Assembly: GCA_024364735.1 (NCBI GenBank)
Contig: JAGFNQ010004009.1
Coordinates: 124,001 to 188,000 of the forward strand
Source of the DNA: Boesenbergia rotunda
Taxonomy: Eukaryota; Streptophyta; Magnoliopsida; Zingiberales; Zingiberaceae
Direction of reading: 5' to 3'
Length of the DNA: 64,000 nucleotides
Every line of letters begins with the position of its first letter. Position 1 is the first letter of the stretch. Of this stretch, positions 1-12,580 are shown piece after piece. Under the pieces are notes generated by a model. It saw only the letters and a program-made list of their open reading frames with translations, did not search any database and was not told the DNA's origin. A program made the translations under genes and the position numbers.

Positions 1-1014
1 CCATTACTGATCAGAAGGAGGTGGCTGATGGAATGCTCAAAGAAAAAAAAACAGAATTGCAGTGAAGTGCCGAGACTAAGGAAGAATGGGGTGTATGAAG
101 CACTTAAACTCTTTACTATGATTGATGCTAATTGTTGTGAGAAATCAGAGTTTTGCAAGGTCTGAGATTGATGCCGTGAGCTGGAAACTGAAAAAAAAGA
201 GAGAACAAATGATGGAAATGTGCCAACTTGTAAAGGATTGTGTATCAAAATGAGTTACAAGAGTAGTTTAGTGAGGGTTGTAAGTGGAGCATCTATGTCA
301 CTTGATGTCTTAAGTTCTCTGATACAAATCTGATCTGAAATGCTCCATTAGAAGAATTCAGAAAAAGAAAGAAAGAAGAGAAAAAAAAATAATGAAGAAG
401 AGAAGGAAGAAGCAATTGGCACACAAATGAGGTTTCTTTGCACAATGACACCAACAAAGTTTCCTTCATCCATATCAAAGGCATTGTTCAAATTTGACTT
501 CACCACATTTTTATTCCACTCGAGGACTGACAAGAGGGCAAAGTGCATTAAAAATATCCTTGAGCATTCAAGTCTTCCACTCCATTAAACTTTTCCATTT
601 GCTTGGCTTTTACTCCATTTCTTACCATTTTTCATGTTTTCACTTGTTTTAGTAGATGTGGATCCTAATCATGAATAATGGTGGAGATTAGATAACAAGC
701 AAGCCTATGGTAGGGCAAAAAGCATGTGTGTTTGAGTGAGCTCTACTTCCATCATCAACTTAGAACTTAAGGAGAGAGCCACCAAAAATTTCCCTTGAAA
801 GGCTAGTGAGTTAAATTCATCTCAATGACTCATGAAGGATGAAAACGCTAAGTTGTTGATTTAAGGACGAGATACTAATCCATAGTACTTAGATTTTTGA
901 GAATTGACAACCTTAGGTAATTTCTTTTCATTTGCTTCTAATTATGCTTAAGAAAATCTAAGGAATACATACTTAGTGGTTTCGCGAGACGCTCAAGTTT
1001 AAGTGTCGGAGAGT
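1..1014 (+). mobile_element. 3' internal region of an Athila-like LTR element (partial)
   Basis: Non-coding sequence that leads into the LTR at 1015. The stretch about 660-1014 resembles 45530-45875, the 3' internal part of the Athila-like element further right. Both share phrases on the pattern of a truck of 'ataagcaagc.tatggta' and 'ctccacttccat', and both end in a 'gcgagacgc.caag' plus purine-rich stretch directly before TGATAA. The stretch about 1-660 shows no convincing frame. The element begins outside the window, so its 5' LTR and any coding part cannot be seen. Confidence 0.6.
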
Positions 1015-3302
1015 TGATAAGTATCATTTTATTGATTATTTTAGATGTCAAAATCCATGTTTGACCCATGTTTTTCTTGCTTAATTGTGAATTTACCCTA
1101 GGTTCTAGGGCCGACCTTTATTTTGGACTTAATTGCAAATCTGTACATATTTGGATTATTTGGCCACTAAATTTTTGATCTATTTTTTATAGACATGAAA
1201 GGATCATAGACCTAGGGCATACTGGGTCAAACTTGAGTCGGAAGTGGACCCGGATCGAGTTATCAAGCTTCGGATTAATCTGGGTCGTCCGATTCAAAAG
1301 CGGCTAGATCTGAGCCATCTTGGACCATCTGAGACAATCCGAGCTAGGGTTAGGGCTGATCAAGTACTGAGATCAAGATCTGAGACTTTCATCCCAATCA
1401 GAGATCATCCAACTGTTGGATCAAGCTCAGAGGGTTCTAGACTGTCCATTCAAAGATTAGGTTGATCTGGACCATCCGTTGCAAATCTGGAGGATCCGAG
1501 CTACCCCGAGGCAGATCCTGACCCTTGATCAACATCTGGAAAGTTTGGGTCAGATCATATGAAGATCAGCCGTTGGATTTTTTCAAATCAATCTGAGCCG
1601 TCCGTTGTCAAGTACTTAATCAAATTTTCTCCAGCTTTCTTCCTCGTCGCGTCTTCGCCGTTTCTTCGTGTTCTTCAGCAGTTCATCATCGTTTCTTCAA
1701 GTTCTTCATCTAAGGAGGTGTGACCACCTCAATCTCAACCTTGGATCATTATCTGAATCATTGGAAGATAGCTTCGGTGGAGAATTCATCTCAGATTTAC
1801 GCCGGACAGAGCTGTTTGAGGGTTTCGACAGCTCTGTGGTCCGATCACTCGGATCTCATCCATGTGCCAATTCCGATCATTTGAGCCATCTGTAGGGGTT
1901 CTCAGGTGAGCTCAGAGGATCTTCAAATCATCATCGTCATCCCATCCATTGAGATCGATGGGGTTCGGATTGGATTTCCCCAGCTGATGCAGTTTGAGCA
2001 AAGTTGATCAAGAGAAGCTGTTTCCACTGATTTGCGGAGCTAAAGGGGTTCTTGGCTTGCCCTTGCGTGACGAACAAGGAGGTTTTGAGCTCGGGAAGGA
2101 ATTGAGGAGTAGTTTCGTAGTTAATTTTCATAGTATTTAGCTGTAATTTTATTTCTGCACTCAATTTCAGTATTGAAATTTCTGTATCAGCACTTAGATT
2201 TCGTTTCATAATTGTTTTTGCTTAATTAGGTTTATATCCTTCAAGTCAAGTAGTTTAGGAAGCTTGTCTAGTGGATAATTGCTTTTAATTTCAGTTATTT
2301 TCTGCTTAAATCCTTGCGTATCAGTTGTATCCCTATTTTCAGCTTGCGTATCAACCATTCTGCAATTCAGTGATTTTCTGGAATTCTCAATGTGTAATGC
2401 ATTTAGTCTGTAGGTGAATTTGATCTTCTGAACGTTTAGCTTCCAGCCATTGTAATCAGTCATTTTGCTTGGTGTAGAATGCAAATTCTGTTCCTGAATT
2501 TCTGCATTTCAGTCATGTTTTCCTGCACATTCAGTTTCTGCATTTTTGTGTTCTAGAATTTCTGATTTCATCTCTTAAATTCCTTCACTTAGTCTTGCAT
2601 AGTTCTTCCCTAATAGCCTTATTTCCAAATTGAATCGATTAGTTTAAAGATCTGAGTTGAAAGTTTACCATTTTCGAAATTAGTGTTAGTTTTTGGCATA
2701 AAGGGTTTCCCCTGCGTGCCACACTGTTTTGGACCTGTTTTGCATCCGAAATTAACCTGCTTTTTGGCATATGATTGTGTTTGAAATCAATAAGTATAGC
2801 ATGCAGCATTTCAGAATTTTATTTGTATTTATTTGCTTTAGGAAGTTGTAGCTAGTTGTGTTGAGTTTGTTGAATGATTGGTGACTAAATTTCGTAGCTA
2901 ACAAGTTTTTTTTGGTTCAAGTTGGTTTGCTTCAGAAAATTCTAGCCCAGCTTTTATACATTTGCTCAGCATTTGATTTGCATTTTATATCACTTTTATT
3001 TTCCTCTTAATTTCGGTTTAGCTGCCTTGGTAGATTAAGTTTTCTATTAGCTAAGTTCTTTAGTTTCCGCCACTTGTTTAGTTCTTTTGGTTAAAGTTCT
3101 TTTCTTCTCATTTCATTTTCATTTCCGAATTGCAACCCAAAACCTAAATTTCATTTGAAACCCAAAAAAATAGTAACGACACATAAACTCAGGTAATAAT
3201 CAAATAATCTCAACTAGTCCTAGGAAAAATACGACCTGTGGCCCCTTTACTACGCTTTTATACTTTGATTACAAAAAGGGTTTCCAGCTTTTCACACATC
3301 TA
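1015..3302 (+). repeat. 3' LTR of a diverged Athila-like element
   Basis: The LTR starts with TGATAAG right after a purine-rich tract (1001-1014). It is collinear with the LTRs at 39500 and 45876: the 'aaaatccatgtttga.ccat' opening, repeated 'gatctgagcc' and 'gaccgttgga' phrases, the 'ccgagct' block, and a T-rich 3' third. The right end is approximate, because the expected CTTATCA terminus is not intact near 3300. It is clearly older than the pair at 39500/45876. No target duplication can be checked because the left end lies outside the window. Confidence 0.6.
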
Positions 3303-3514
3303 AATTTTGAGACCCACATTCGTGACACCTATTCTGAGGGCATCAATCACCCAAATAATATGGAGGCTCTAAAATAGGAAGGCCCTAGGTAGCTGCCTAC
3401 GTTGCCTCCTCCTGAGGACAACTCTGATATAATATATGTACTTAGGGTTTAAGATTTAAGAAAATATTGATTTTAAAAAAAAATCTAGGCTCCTGTATCA
3501 CTGTGGCACGGATG
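3303..3514. other. Unassigned non-coding sequence
   Basis: No coding frame, RNA gene or clear repeat was recognised. It may be internal sequence of the preceding LTR element or its flank. Confidence 0.4.
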
Positions 3515-3719
3515 GTCACGCAACACACCATTTGCATACCTTACAGCGTATACCCCATGAAAACAAAAAACATTTATTCAGTTTATTTTTTTTGCTTAAT
3601 ACTATAATCTAACCCCCAAAATCCTAAATGAAAAAAAATATATAATTGGCATAATCGGGGGCTTAAAAAAATGCCGAATACATAGGTCCGGATGGAATCT
3701 AAAAGTCAAGGTTCGCAAC

Positions 3720-3764
<45 letters not shown>

Positions 3765-3970
3765 GTACCTTTGACTTTCGGACTCTATTCGGACTGGTGT
3801 ATTCGGAGTTTTTTTCTTTTTACATCCCGTTTTTTAAGCTCTAAGTTGTACCAATTAAATTTTTTTTCCTCTAGGTTTAAAGGTTAGATTATAGTATGAA
3901 ACAAAAAAAATTTCAAACAGAAAAAATATTTGAAGTTTGCACAGGGTGTGCATCGTGAGGTCTTTAGGGT
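3515..3970. mobile_element. Foldback (hairpin) transposon-like element
   Basis: Two arms of about 200 bp are inverted copies of each other around a central (TA)n(TG)n tract. Matching pairs include 'actataatctaacc' (about 3601-3615) with its complement near 3881-3895, 'ccgaatacat' (about 3673) with 'tgtattcgg' (about 3798), and 'aaaagtcaaggtt' (about 3702) with 'acctttgactttc' (about 3767). Outer arm ends near 'tcacgcaacacacc' (3516) pair with 'ggtgtgcatcgtga' (about 3945). No transposase is encoded. This is probably a non-autonomous foldback or Mutator-like MITE. Target duplication was not resolved. Confidence 0.65.
3721..3761. repeat. (TA)n(TG)n microsatellite
   Basis: About 12 bases of TA repeat followed by about 28 bases of TG repeat. 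It forms the loop of the foldback element. Confidence 0.95.
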
Positions 3971-3984
3971 AACATTGCTCCCCC

Positions 3985-4354
3985 CATATATATATATCCT
4001 GCGTGCGCCCGTGCACGCTCCTCTCCTTATCAATTGGTAAATCGATTGGGAGGACTAATCGATTGACACCTCGATTGGGTGCATACCTTAATCGATTGAG
4101 GCACTAAGCCTCAATTCCTCAATGATTTAGGTCAGGCCTTAATCGATTGAGGCACGTTGCGACACCTCGAATCGATTTCTTAATCAATTCAAGGCGTAGT
4201 GTCGCGATCAATTATGGCCGGATTCCAACTGTAATCCGGTTGAAATCTAGTCCTCTCCCAATTTCCCCGGGTTATAGTTTAGGTCAGCATCAGGTGGCTA
4301 GAGGCTATCGGCGCTGGGTGGCTAGACGTGCATAGGCACTTCGATCATGAGGCG
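3985..4354. repeat. Region with AATCGATT motifs, no gene
   Basis: Several AATCGATT or AATCGATTG motifs are scattered here, as in the Sirevirus-like LTRs at 10528 and 19410. This is possibly an old LTR scrap. No credible coding frame. Confidence 0.45.

Positions 4355-4392
<38 letters not shown>
4355..4392. repeat. (CT)n(TA)n microsatellite
   Basis: About 13 CT dinucleotides followed by about 5 TA dinucleotides. Sequence 4393-4559 after it is AT-rich with nothing recognised. Confidence 0.95.
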
Positions 4393-4559
4393 AAAGGTGA
4401 GCGACATTCGACATCGATGATCTAACGTAGCCAAAACCTAATTTTTTTAATCTCTCCCTCATTTATATGCAACAATTTTTTCTCTCTTTCCTTTTAAATT
4501 AAAATAAAATTCTATTTTCTGTCTTCTTTGATTGCATACAACAATTACTATGCTATTAA

Positions 4560-5538
4560 TTTTTAAAAACCAGCACCATAACTTAAATACATTAGCCACC
4601 ACCGTGGTACTATTTTTTAAAGACCAACACCAAGGTGGTCTGATAAAAACAACACTAAAAACACCTTGATGTTAATTTGCTTACCTTGGTGCAAATTTGT
4701 AAAAATTAACACCAAGCGTTGGTGTTGATTATAAAACCAAACTAAGGTGGTGGTGTTTTTTAAAGAACAGTACCACAGTAGTGACTAATGCTGATTTGCT
4801 TGCCATGGTGCTAATTTTTACAATCCAACAAAACTTTAGTGATGTTTTTTAAAAATACCTTGGTGTTGACTTTTAAAAATCAATACCTAGGTATTGCTTA
4901 TAAAAATAGCAAAAGAAAAATACCTTGGTACTGTTATTTAAAACCCAGCATCACCTTGGTATTGGTTTGTAAAAACCTGTACCAAGGCAAGCTTGGTGCT
5001 GGTTTGCTTGTCTTGGTATTGGTTTTTACAAACCAGCACCACTTTGGTGTTGATTTTTACAAATCAGCACTATTTTGATGATGATTTTTACAAGTGCTAG
5101 TTTGTAAAAATCAACACCAAGGTGGTGTTTTTTATAAAAATTAATACCACGGTGGTGGTTGGTGCTGATTTGCTTGCCGTGATACTAGTTTTTACAAATA
5201 GCAATATCTTGGTGTTGGTTTTTATAGATTAGCATCAAGGTGTTGCTGATAAAAATACCACCATCATGGTGCTACTTTTTAAAAATCACCTTGGTGTTGA
5301 TTTTTAAAATATATCAGCCACCACTGTGATGATATTTTTTAACAATCAGCACCAAAGTATTATTAATAATAACAACACCAAAACCCACATTGGAGATGAT
5401 GCTGGTTTGTAAGTGATGGTTTTTACAATCCATCTACAAGCCTATGTGGTTTTGTAAAAACCATCACTTACAAACCAGCACCAAAGTGGTGTCTTTATAA
5501 AAAAAAATAGCATCATAACGATTGGTTGGTGGTAGTTT
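4560..5538. repeat. Degenerate array of hairpin-forming units, left part
   Basis: Irregular units of roughly 40-60 bp alternate 'accaaggtg' or 'cttggtgctg' with a 'tttttaaaaa' or 'tttttacaaa' core, so neighbouring units are inverted copies and can pair. The array runs up to the insertion at 5539, resumes at 10347-10423 and again at 34051-34460. These look like pieces of one older array. Short open frames here follow from the repeats and are not genes. Confidence 0.75.
5401..5479. repeat. Perfect 28-bp inverted repeat
   Basis: The arms 5401-5428 and 5452-5479 are exact reverse complements with a 23-base loop. It is the best hairpin of the surrounding array and would form a stable cruciform or RNA stem. 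Confidence 0.9.
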
Positions 5539-8500
5539 TGTCACGCCCCGAGACCCAGGAGCCGCTGTTCCAATATAAAATCGGACAGCATCTCCCCTGT
5601 CCGGCGGACAATTTACACATACAAACAATACATATGACAACCCACGCAGTATATATTCGGCCCCAGGCCTCCAAAATAGATAAACACAACGTAAAAGTAC
5701 CTGACAACTAAGTAAATCATACCTGACTGCGGACCGGTCCGACTTATGACGAAACAACAAATACAACAATCCCTTAGGGCTCACGACACATACGACATAT
5801 ACATATCGCTAAAAGAAATAAAACAAATACACTACAAGTACAACACAAAAAACATGTCGTGACGGGTAGGGACTGGCTGCTGGGCTCTTCTGGCGACTCC
5901 AAGTATCTCAACCTGAAATAAAATGTATGGCAACGGGGTGAGTCCATAACTCAGCGAATACCCAACAGATATGCATAGAAAGTTATACTACAATAAGAGT
6001 TCCGCTAATACAGTCTCATATCAACAGTAGGGAAAGACTGGAACTGAAAATACTGGGTAGATACATACCTGAATCCATCTAACCTGGAAAGAGGGTAATA
6101 AATACCAAAGGAACTCCAATAGATATATAATCACAGATAACAAGTCTCCAGAATATGCATGTCAAACAAGTGCAGCAATCAAGTGCAGCAAACAATGCAC
6201 GATGCAAAATATGCACATGGTGCAATGCCATGGTCACCCCCTAACTCCAGTCAAGCCACCGAGACAGGCGATACTGTGTCGGCCGAGTGGAGTAGAGCTG
6301 TGACACTGTCCACACTCTGCCATCACTGCTCCTGAGTGACCGAGTGGACAGGATGCTGGTGGAGCTATCGCTCCGCCCCATGTATATATGGGGGAGATAT
6401 CTCTCTCATCTTCTCTGGTCTATGGGTAGAGAAGGGATCCCTGCTTGCTACCACGCTCTGAAACCACTACCCCTGAGCGGACGAGCGGAGCGATACAGAG
6501 CAAATGCACACACCCAGCGGTATCCACTAACCCATGAGTGGCCGTGTGTGCATAACATGTGCCGGAAGACGATTAGGCTCAACCACAAGGGAGTCGCTGA
6601 TCGCCGGCATGCAACAATGCAAGGATGGTGTATGATAGATACACATACCTCCCTCCCAAGTCCTCAGTATACTAGGTCTCAGTCTGAAATCTTATAACAG
6701 GAAATACAGGTACCCTACAAGGTATACTGGCCGAAAACTACAGATCCCTCAAGGTCAAAGGTAGGAGATACATCACAATCTCTAAGCATACATATAGATA
6801 TGACACTACCTGATACTGTATGGAACTAACAGCATAATAACTCAGAGATAAACCACAGGTATCAAGGACAGGCATAATAAACAGGGATAACCAACAAGTA
6901 TCCAGAACAGGCATAATAACCAGGGATAAATAACAAGTATTCAGAACAGGCATAATAAACAGGGATAGCGTATGATCTTACTGCTATCTATAACAGTCTA
7001 TGCATAACAAGATGACGATATCATAAAGATAAGTCAAAGGGTACCCGCCTCCAGAGAGTAGAAATGGCTTGTATCAAATAAGAACCTCCCGTCCGATACT
7101 CCGCAACCAAAAGTCCAAATCAGTGCCCTGTATCAAAGGACATTTTAAATAGCTATTACACAATTGTTAAATAGCTAAACAAAACCCTAAACCGTATTAG
7201 GGTTAACCTACTCAACCTATTTCATTTAATTACATCTAATTAAATGATAAGTTCCTAACTACTTCATGTAGTTTTGGTTTGGGTAAATTCTTAGATTTTT
7301 ATACTCATCCAAGAATTCGGTAGAACCCAAGAAACAACCCAATAGATTTGATGAAAACCTCACGCCATCATCACTAATCAAATCTCATAACACAAAACAT
7401 AGTTACATGCTTAAATCCGATCCTGATCCAACCTATCATCTCATAGTAAGCAACCTAATGTTTCAATCCATTGAAACACATTTTCAAATAAGAACAACCT
7501 ATTGTTCAATTGATACGCTATAACCATCTCTAACTAAAATCCAATTCAATCCCAAAAATACAGGATCAGAAACCCAAAGCTAAATCCAATACCAACACCA
7601 TCTCTACTAAGAGTTACAATTAGTCTACATTGGTCCAATCAAATAACTCAGATCCAAAAACCAACACATACCAGCACTCAGAATCAACACCATGGCAAAG
7701 CAGGAAAATCACAGCAGCGAAGTTTGAAAGCAGTAGCAACTACTGACTCAATCAGAACACTAACAGAACCCATCATCCAATTCCTACACTCCTAATTGTG
7801 TAATCAGAAAATTGATCCAATAAAATAAGCAATACCAATTCAACTTCGCAAGACTCCAATTCAATCCCATAGCCTAAACTTGAGGAAGGACCACCACAAA
7901 TCAACATACCAAATTAATCCTTAATTCACTCCAAACTGAGCGCACGGCAAAACAAAATACAAGCTCAGAAAGATCAAGGATCATACACAACACAACACTA
8001 AACCCAAGGTTCACATAACACCAATCGAAAACCAAGATCAATCCAACATCCAACTCTAACGATCCTAATCACAAGATCTGCAATCGCACATGAAGGATTA
8101 AGAGCTTAACCAACACAAAGCACACGCAAGAAGCAATTTGATTAGAAAATATCAAAGCTAAAATCTCATAGCACAGAGCTAAACTCACATCCCATTCCCA
8201 GATCTGAATTCCATACGGTATCAAAAATAGAAATCCAATTCAATCACCATACCCAAATCCAAGAGCATCATTATCAAATTCTCACCCAACTTAGCTGAAA
8301 GAATAATTCTGCTATCATCCAGCAAGATCAACCTCACCAAGGAGCTCCATCACGATCGACCCCCAAACTCGGAGCTGAACGCCTCTCCCAAACCCTAAAT
8401 CATTCGTGGCACATCCAAGAACAATCGTGATCAGGGGAATCAAGTCCACAACAATCGCCAATACCTTGGCGCGATTGGAAAGAAATGAGAAAAGGAATGC

Positions 8501-10341
8501 ATCATACGACACACTCACCTTCAACCCGCCTGGAGTGGTGATCGATCCGAACTCCGGAGGAACACGACGACCACCGACGATCACCTGATCGGCACAACTT
8601 CCACTCGGCAAGATCTCAGCCACAAAAGAGGGGAAGGGAAGAAGGAGAGTTGCGCTGGGGCAGAGGATCGCCGGCTCAAGAGGATGGCCCGACGGCGTTC
8701 GCTGCGGCTAGGTCTCGCAAAGGGGAGAGGAAGAAGGAAGTCGGGTCGGGCGGCTGCGGCTGCGGCTGCGGCTTTAGTTGCGATCTCGCGAATGAAGAGA
8801 AAGGAGAATAGATAGGGTCTCGGCCGATCAAAACCTAGGTTAGATTTTAATCAACTATATATATAATATCTATATATATATATATATATAAATATATATA
8901 TATTAAGCTTCTCCAATAAATCAGATAATCTAATTATATTATTTCCTTTATCCGATTTATCCTCGTAAATTCCACCAAGGGTTTAGAAAAATTTCTAAAA
9001 ATTTTCCGTCATATTCTACAAGGTTATTTCTTGATTTAAATTTTAAAATTACTTGCCGTATTTTACATTCTTCCCCACTAATAAAAATTTGGTCCCCAAA
9101 TTTCGTTCATTCCCTATACGGCACACCCTAACATCAAAACATTTCTGCACTCATCATGAGCAATCACTTCGGCCAATACCCTACGGTTACACTGCTACAG
9201 AACAACCGGAGTTATCGACCCAGAGATTATCATTCGATAACCAAATACAACCGAGCAACTATTCAGTCATCACAACTGTCCAGGGCACTCAATCTTAAGA
9301 TTACTGGCCCTATGTCTGTACTCCGATCCACGAACGTAATACGTCAAAACCATGAGTATCGCCAAGTATCTCCAAGTCAATAACATCCTCCAAAATATCA
9401 CAAGTCAGATATATTTATATATATATCCTCCAATAAACCGTCAACAGATAACATATAATTTAAAGATTGTTCCAATATGTTATACCATATGCTGCTATCA
9501 ATAACAGACTTCCTAAACAATCAACCACCAGAGGATCATTTATCCATCCAATGATCCAACAAAAGCTACAATCCGGTAGGTCCATGTCCACTAATAGAAT
9601 CCTCAAAATACACATATCATAGAGATTCGTCAATCTCAATCCACCTCTCAACATCAACGAGAAAGTCCATGGTGATATCAACCTTATCATCCCGTGACCT
9701 ACTAGGTCCACGATAGGGCATATAACCGAAAACCAATTGACATCTTTGACCTCCTGATTAATGTTCAATATCTCACCGGAAGATGAGGATATAGCTAACT
9801 CCACAACCTCCGCACCCTAGCGAGTCGTACATCCCGATGCACCATCGAGATTGTCTAACCGCATACACCCAATCTATGAGTCAAACCTCATAGACTAGCA
9901 TAAGAACTAGCGAGTCACACCGACCGTCGACTCGTAATCCAATACAGTCCAATTCCTTCACTCCCTAGTCAAAACCCTCTAAGATCCTACTCCATAACCA
10001 GGAGCTAGAAACATGCTATCTCTCAGGAGTATCTAAACATACTCATGAAATAATTCATTTATTTCCCCACGGGTCGTCCTGGATATCATTTAACTAGAGG
10101 TCGCCTAGTTGTGTAACTAATTTGCCTCCACGCAAATCATAAGTCCGTATATACCTTTTTAATTATTCCACCAAGTACAAGTGATCCATGGTCAAAGTCC
10201 CCAAAGAACAGATTGTATCAATCCTCTACTAGGGAGTTCGAATCCTGGGGAAGGCAAAAACCCACTGCCAGGGGTGGGAAGACCATAGGGTCGCCGGCCT
10301 AGAGGGTTGCCTGCGGGGACCATAGAGGCGGGGCCGCTACA
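5539..10341 (-). mobile_element. LTR-retrotransposon remnant with one LTR
   Basis: The insert starts TGTCACGCCCCG, ends GCCGCTACA, and is flanked by the 5-bp duplication AGTTT (5534-5538 and 10342-10346). Removing it rejoins the hairpin array in a phase seen elsewhere in that array. Read on the minus strand, a purine-rich tract next to a TGTAAAATACGG start lies near 9068-9085. The part 5539-9068 would then be a 3.5-kb 3' LTR and 9069-10341 decayed internal sequence. No second LTR was found. The minus frame 9460-9804 has no family signature I can defend. The phrase 'ggaccaaatttttatta' beside the purine tract recalls Tekay/Del elements, but this assignment is tentative. Confidence 0.7.
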
Positions 10342-10346
10342 AGTTT

Positions 10347-10423
10347 GCTTGCCTTGATACTGGTTTTTACAAACCAATAGCAAGCCTTGGTGTCGATTTT
10401 TAAAAACTAGTACCATCTCTAAA
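10347..10423. repeat. Hairpin-unit array, middle fragment
   Basis: Continues the array of 4560-5538 after the 5539-10341 insertion, with 'cttgccttgatactgg', 'tttttacaaacc' and 'ccttggtgtcgat' units. It stops at a transposon terminus at 10424. Confidence 0.8.
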
Positions 10424-11454
10424 GGTGTGTTTGGTTGGGGGTTATCGCTGATAACCTTGGAAGTTTATCAACGATAACCTTTTTCGGTTTAAATCATCAG
10501 TGACTCTCGGTAATACAACATCCCCACTGTTGGGATCGGTGGGTGAGTTAAAGGGGGGGGTGATTAGCTCCGATTTGCTTGTTGTAGATTTGCCATTGCG
10601 GAAAACTCCAAGCAATGATAACAATTAAGGATTTACTTGGTATCCACCTCCTTGAGGTGACTAATCCAAGGATCTATTCTTCTCACTCTCTCAAACACTA
10701 TGAAGGACTCCTTCGTGAAGGTGGAGAAATCTCATATAAGCTTTCAAGAAGATACAACAAGAATACAAGCAAATATAAATAAAATCTTACAAGATTTACA
10801 ACAATAAGCTCTCTTTGCTTTTCGTGTTTCTTCTAGCTTGGAACCACCTCTAGAATCTTGGAAATGCAACAGCACTATACTCCAAGACTTCCCTTGAATA
10901 ACGATGAAGAAGGAGGAAGAGCGTGGGAAGGATGTCGAAGAGCAGCGCATCAATCCTGCGTGAAAACCCTATATACCCGCAACCTAGGGCTCCCTTAATC
11001 GATCACCCAATCGATTACCATGTCAGACTTAACCATTCAATGACTATTTTGTGAAACTTAATCGATTAGCCAATCGATTAAGACGATCTTAATCGATTAG
11101 CCAATCAATTAAGATTAGAATCTATTTAGCTCTTTTTGTGCTCTTACGCAATACCGCCGTAATCGATTATCTAATCGAATATGGTCCTCCTTAATTGATT
11201 TCCCAATCGATTATGGTTTTCCTTAATCGATTGCCCAATCGATTAAGAGGAGGTTGAATCAATTACCCAATCAATTCAGCCTTCTTCTTTTCTCACGACA
11301 CAACTCTCCTAATTGATCACCCAATCGATTCACTCTCCTTAATTGATCACCCAATCGATTAAAAAGTCTTCCATTCGCTAGAAACCAACGCTAATCGATT
11401 ACCCAATCGATTGGCCCCAACCCTAACTTATGTGCACAAGTATAGGGTCCCCTT

Positions 11455-12580
11455 TGTTGGTGCAGGAAGCACCATATCGAATCTTATTTTGATATTGGCA
11501 AAGGATTTAAAGTTAAGTAGTATTTGTGATCTAATAAAGTTACTCAAGTGTGCAGGAAAGTCCTAGTTAATCTAGGCACATCGAAACCCTAAGACTTAGC
11601 GAAGGGCTGCTAGGCGTTGAAGACCTGGCGAAGGACTGCTAGACACCTAGCGAAGGGCTGCTAGGCGTTGAAAACCTAGCAAAGGACTGCTAGGCACCTA
11701 GCGAAAGGCTTCTAGGAGTTTAAGACCTGGCGAAGGACTTCTAGGCACCTAGCGAAGGGCTGCTAGGAGTTAAAGTCCTAGCGAAGGGTTGCCAAACACC
11801 TGGCGAAGGACTGCCAGGAATTGAAGCCCCGACGAAGGGCTGCTGGGCAAAAGTCCAACCGGAGGAGCCGGTTGGCAAAAAGGTAAACTCTCTTGAGAGG
11901 AGTAGGTGAGGACGCGTTCCCCGTCGAGGGAACAGTAGGCGTCGGTTCGACCTAGGGTTCCATTTGGGAGACCCAAAGTCAGAACCAAGACAACTAAGGC
12001 TGTATAAACCTAACACTTCTTGCCTTGTTTGTTGTTTTGGTACTAACCCTGGATGTAGGACCGAAGGAACGAGTTTCTGCAGCTCAGAACGCCCCAAAGG
12101 AGAGGGGCAGCAGCTGGGCAGGGCACCCCGGAGGTGAAGGCAAAACAAGATTGAGCAAGATTGAGCTGCGGATAAAAGGGGTTCGACCCCAAGGCTTCAA
12201 ACACACTTTTTCTCAACGCCTCAACGCTGTTCGCTCAAGCGCTCTGTTCCGGAAATCTCCGATCTCAAGATTCTAAGCGCCGACGATGACCCTCCGCACC
12301 GAAGTACGATCTACATCGGGCGTCGATCATGAAGAGTAACTCTGTACTTTTTACTGCACTATAATTATGATTATTTGTAAAACTTTGCGCATTATAGAAT
12401 TGCCCGCAGTAAACGGTCAAGGACCGTGGGCCTTGGAGTAGGAGCCGACCGCGACTCCAAACCAAGTAAAATCCTTGTGTTCTGTGCGTTTGGGTTTAAT
12501 TTTCCGTTGTGCATTCTCTTTTTCAATCTGAAACGATTTACGATATTCACCCCCCTCTATCGTATTTTCTCGATCCAACA
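11455..12580 (+). mobile_element. Solo LTR with perfect target duplication CCCTT
   Basis: Starts TGTTGGTGCAGG, ends GATCCAACA, flanked by CCCTT at 11450-11454 and 12581-12585. Excision exactly restores the surrounding LTR when compared with the copy at 20280-20320. There is no internal region or second LTR, so it probably arose by LTR-LTR recombination of a Copia-type element. Open frames inside (such as 11741-12148 minus) come from its tandem repeats and have no family signature. Confidence 0.85.
11596..11850. repeat. Five tandem 51-bp repeats in the solo LTR
   Basis: The units begin with 'cctagcgaagggctgctagg' or close variants and are repeated about five times with 5-15% divergence. Each unit holds two 'gcgaagg.ctgc' half-units. 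They lie in the upstream part of the LTR. Confidence 0.85.

Noticed and set aside
5464..5784. Overlapping frames at the start of the 5539 element
   Set aside because: They cross the insertion boundary at 5539, so they cannot be an old gene, and show no domain.
10185..10345. A tRNA-derived SINE at the right end of the 5539-10341 element (B-box-like GTTCGAATCC at about 10228)
   Set aside because: No convincing A box at the right distance and no poly-A or T-rich tail. The AGTTT duplication includes it in the larger insertion.
11741..12148. 135-residue minus frame as a gene
   Set aside because: It lies entirely within the solo LTR and partly in its 51-bp repeats. No family words.
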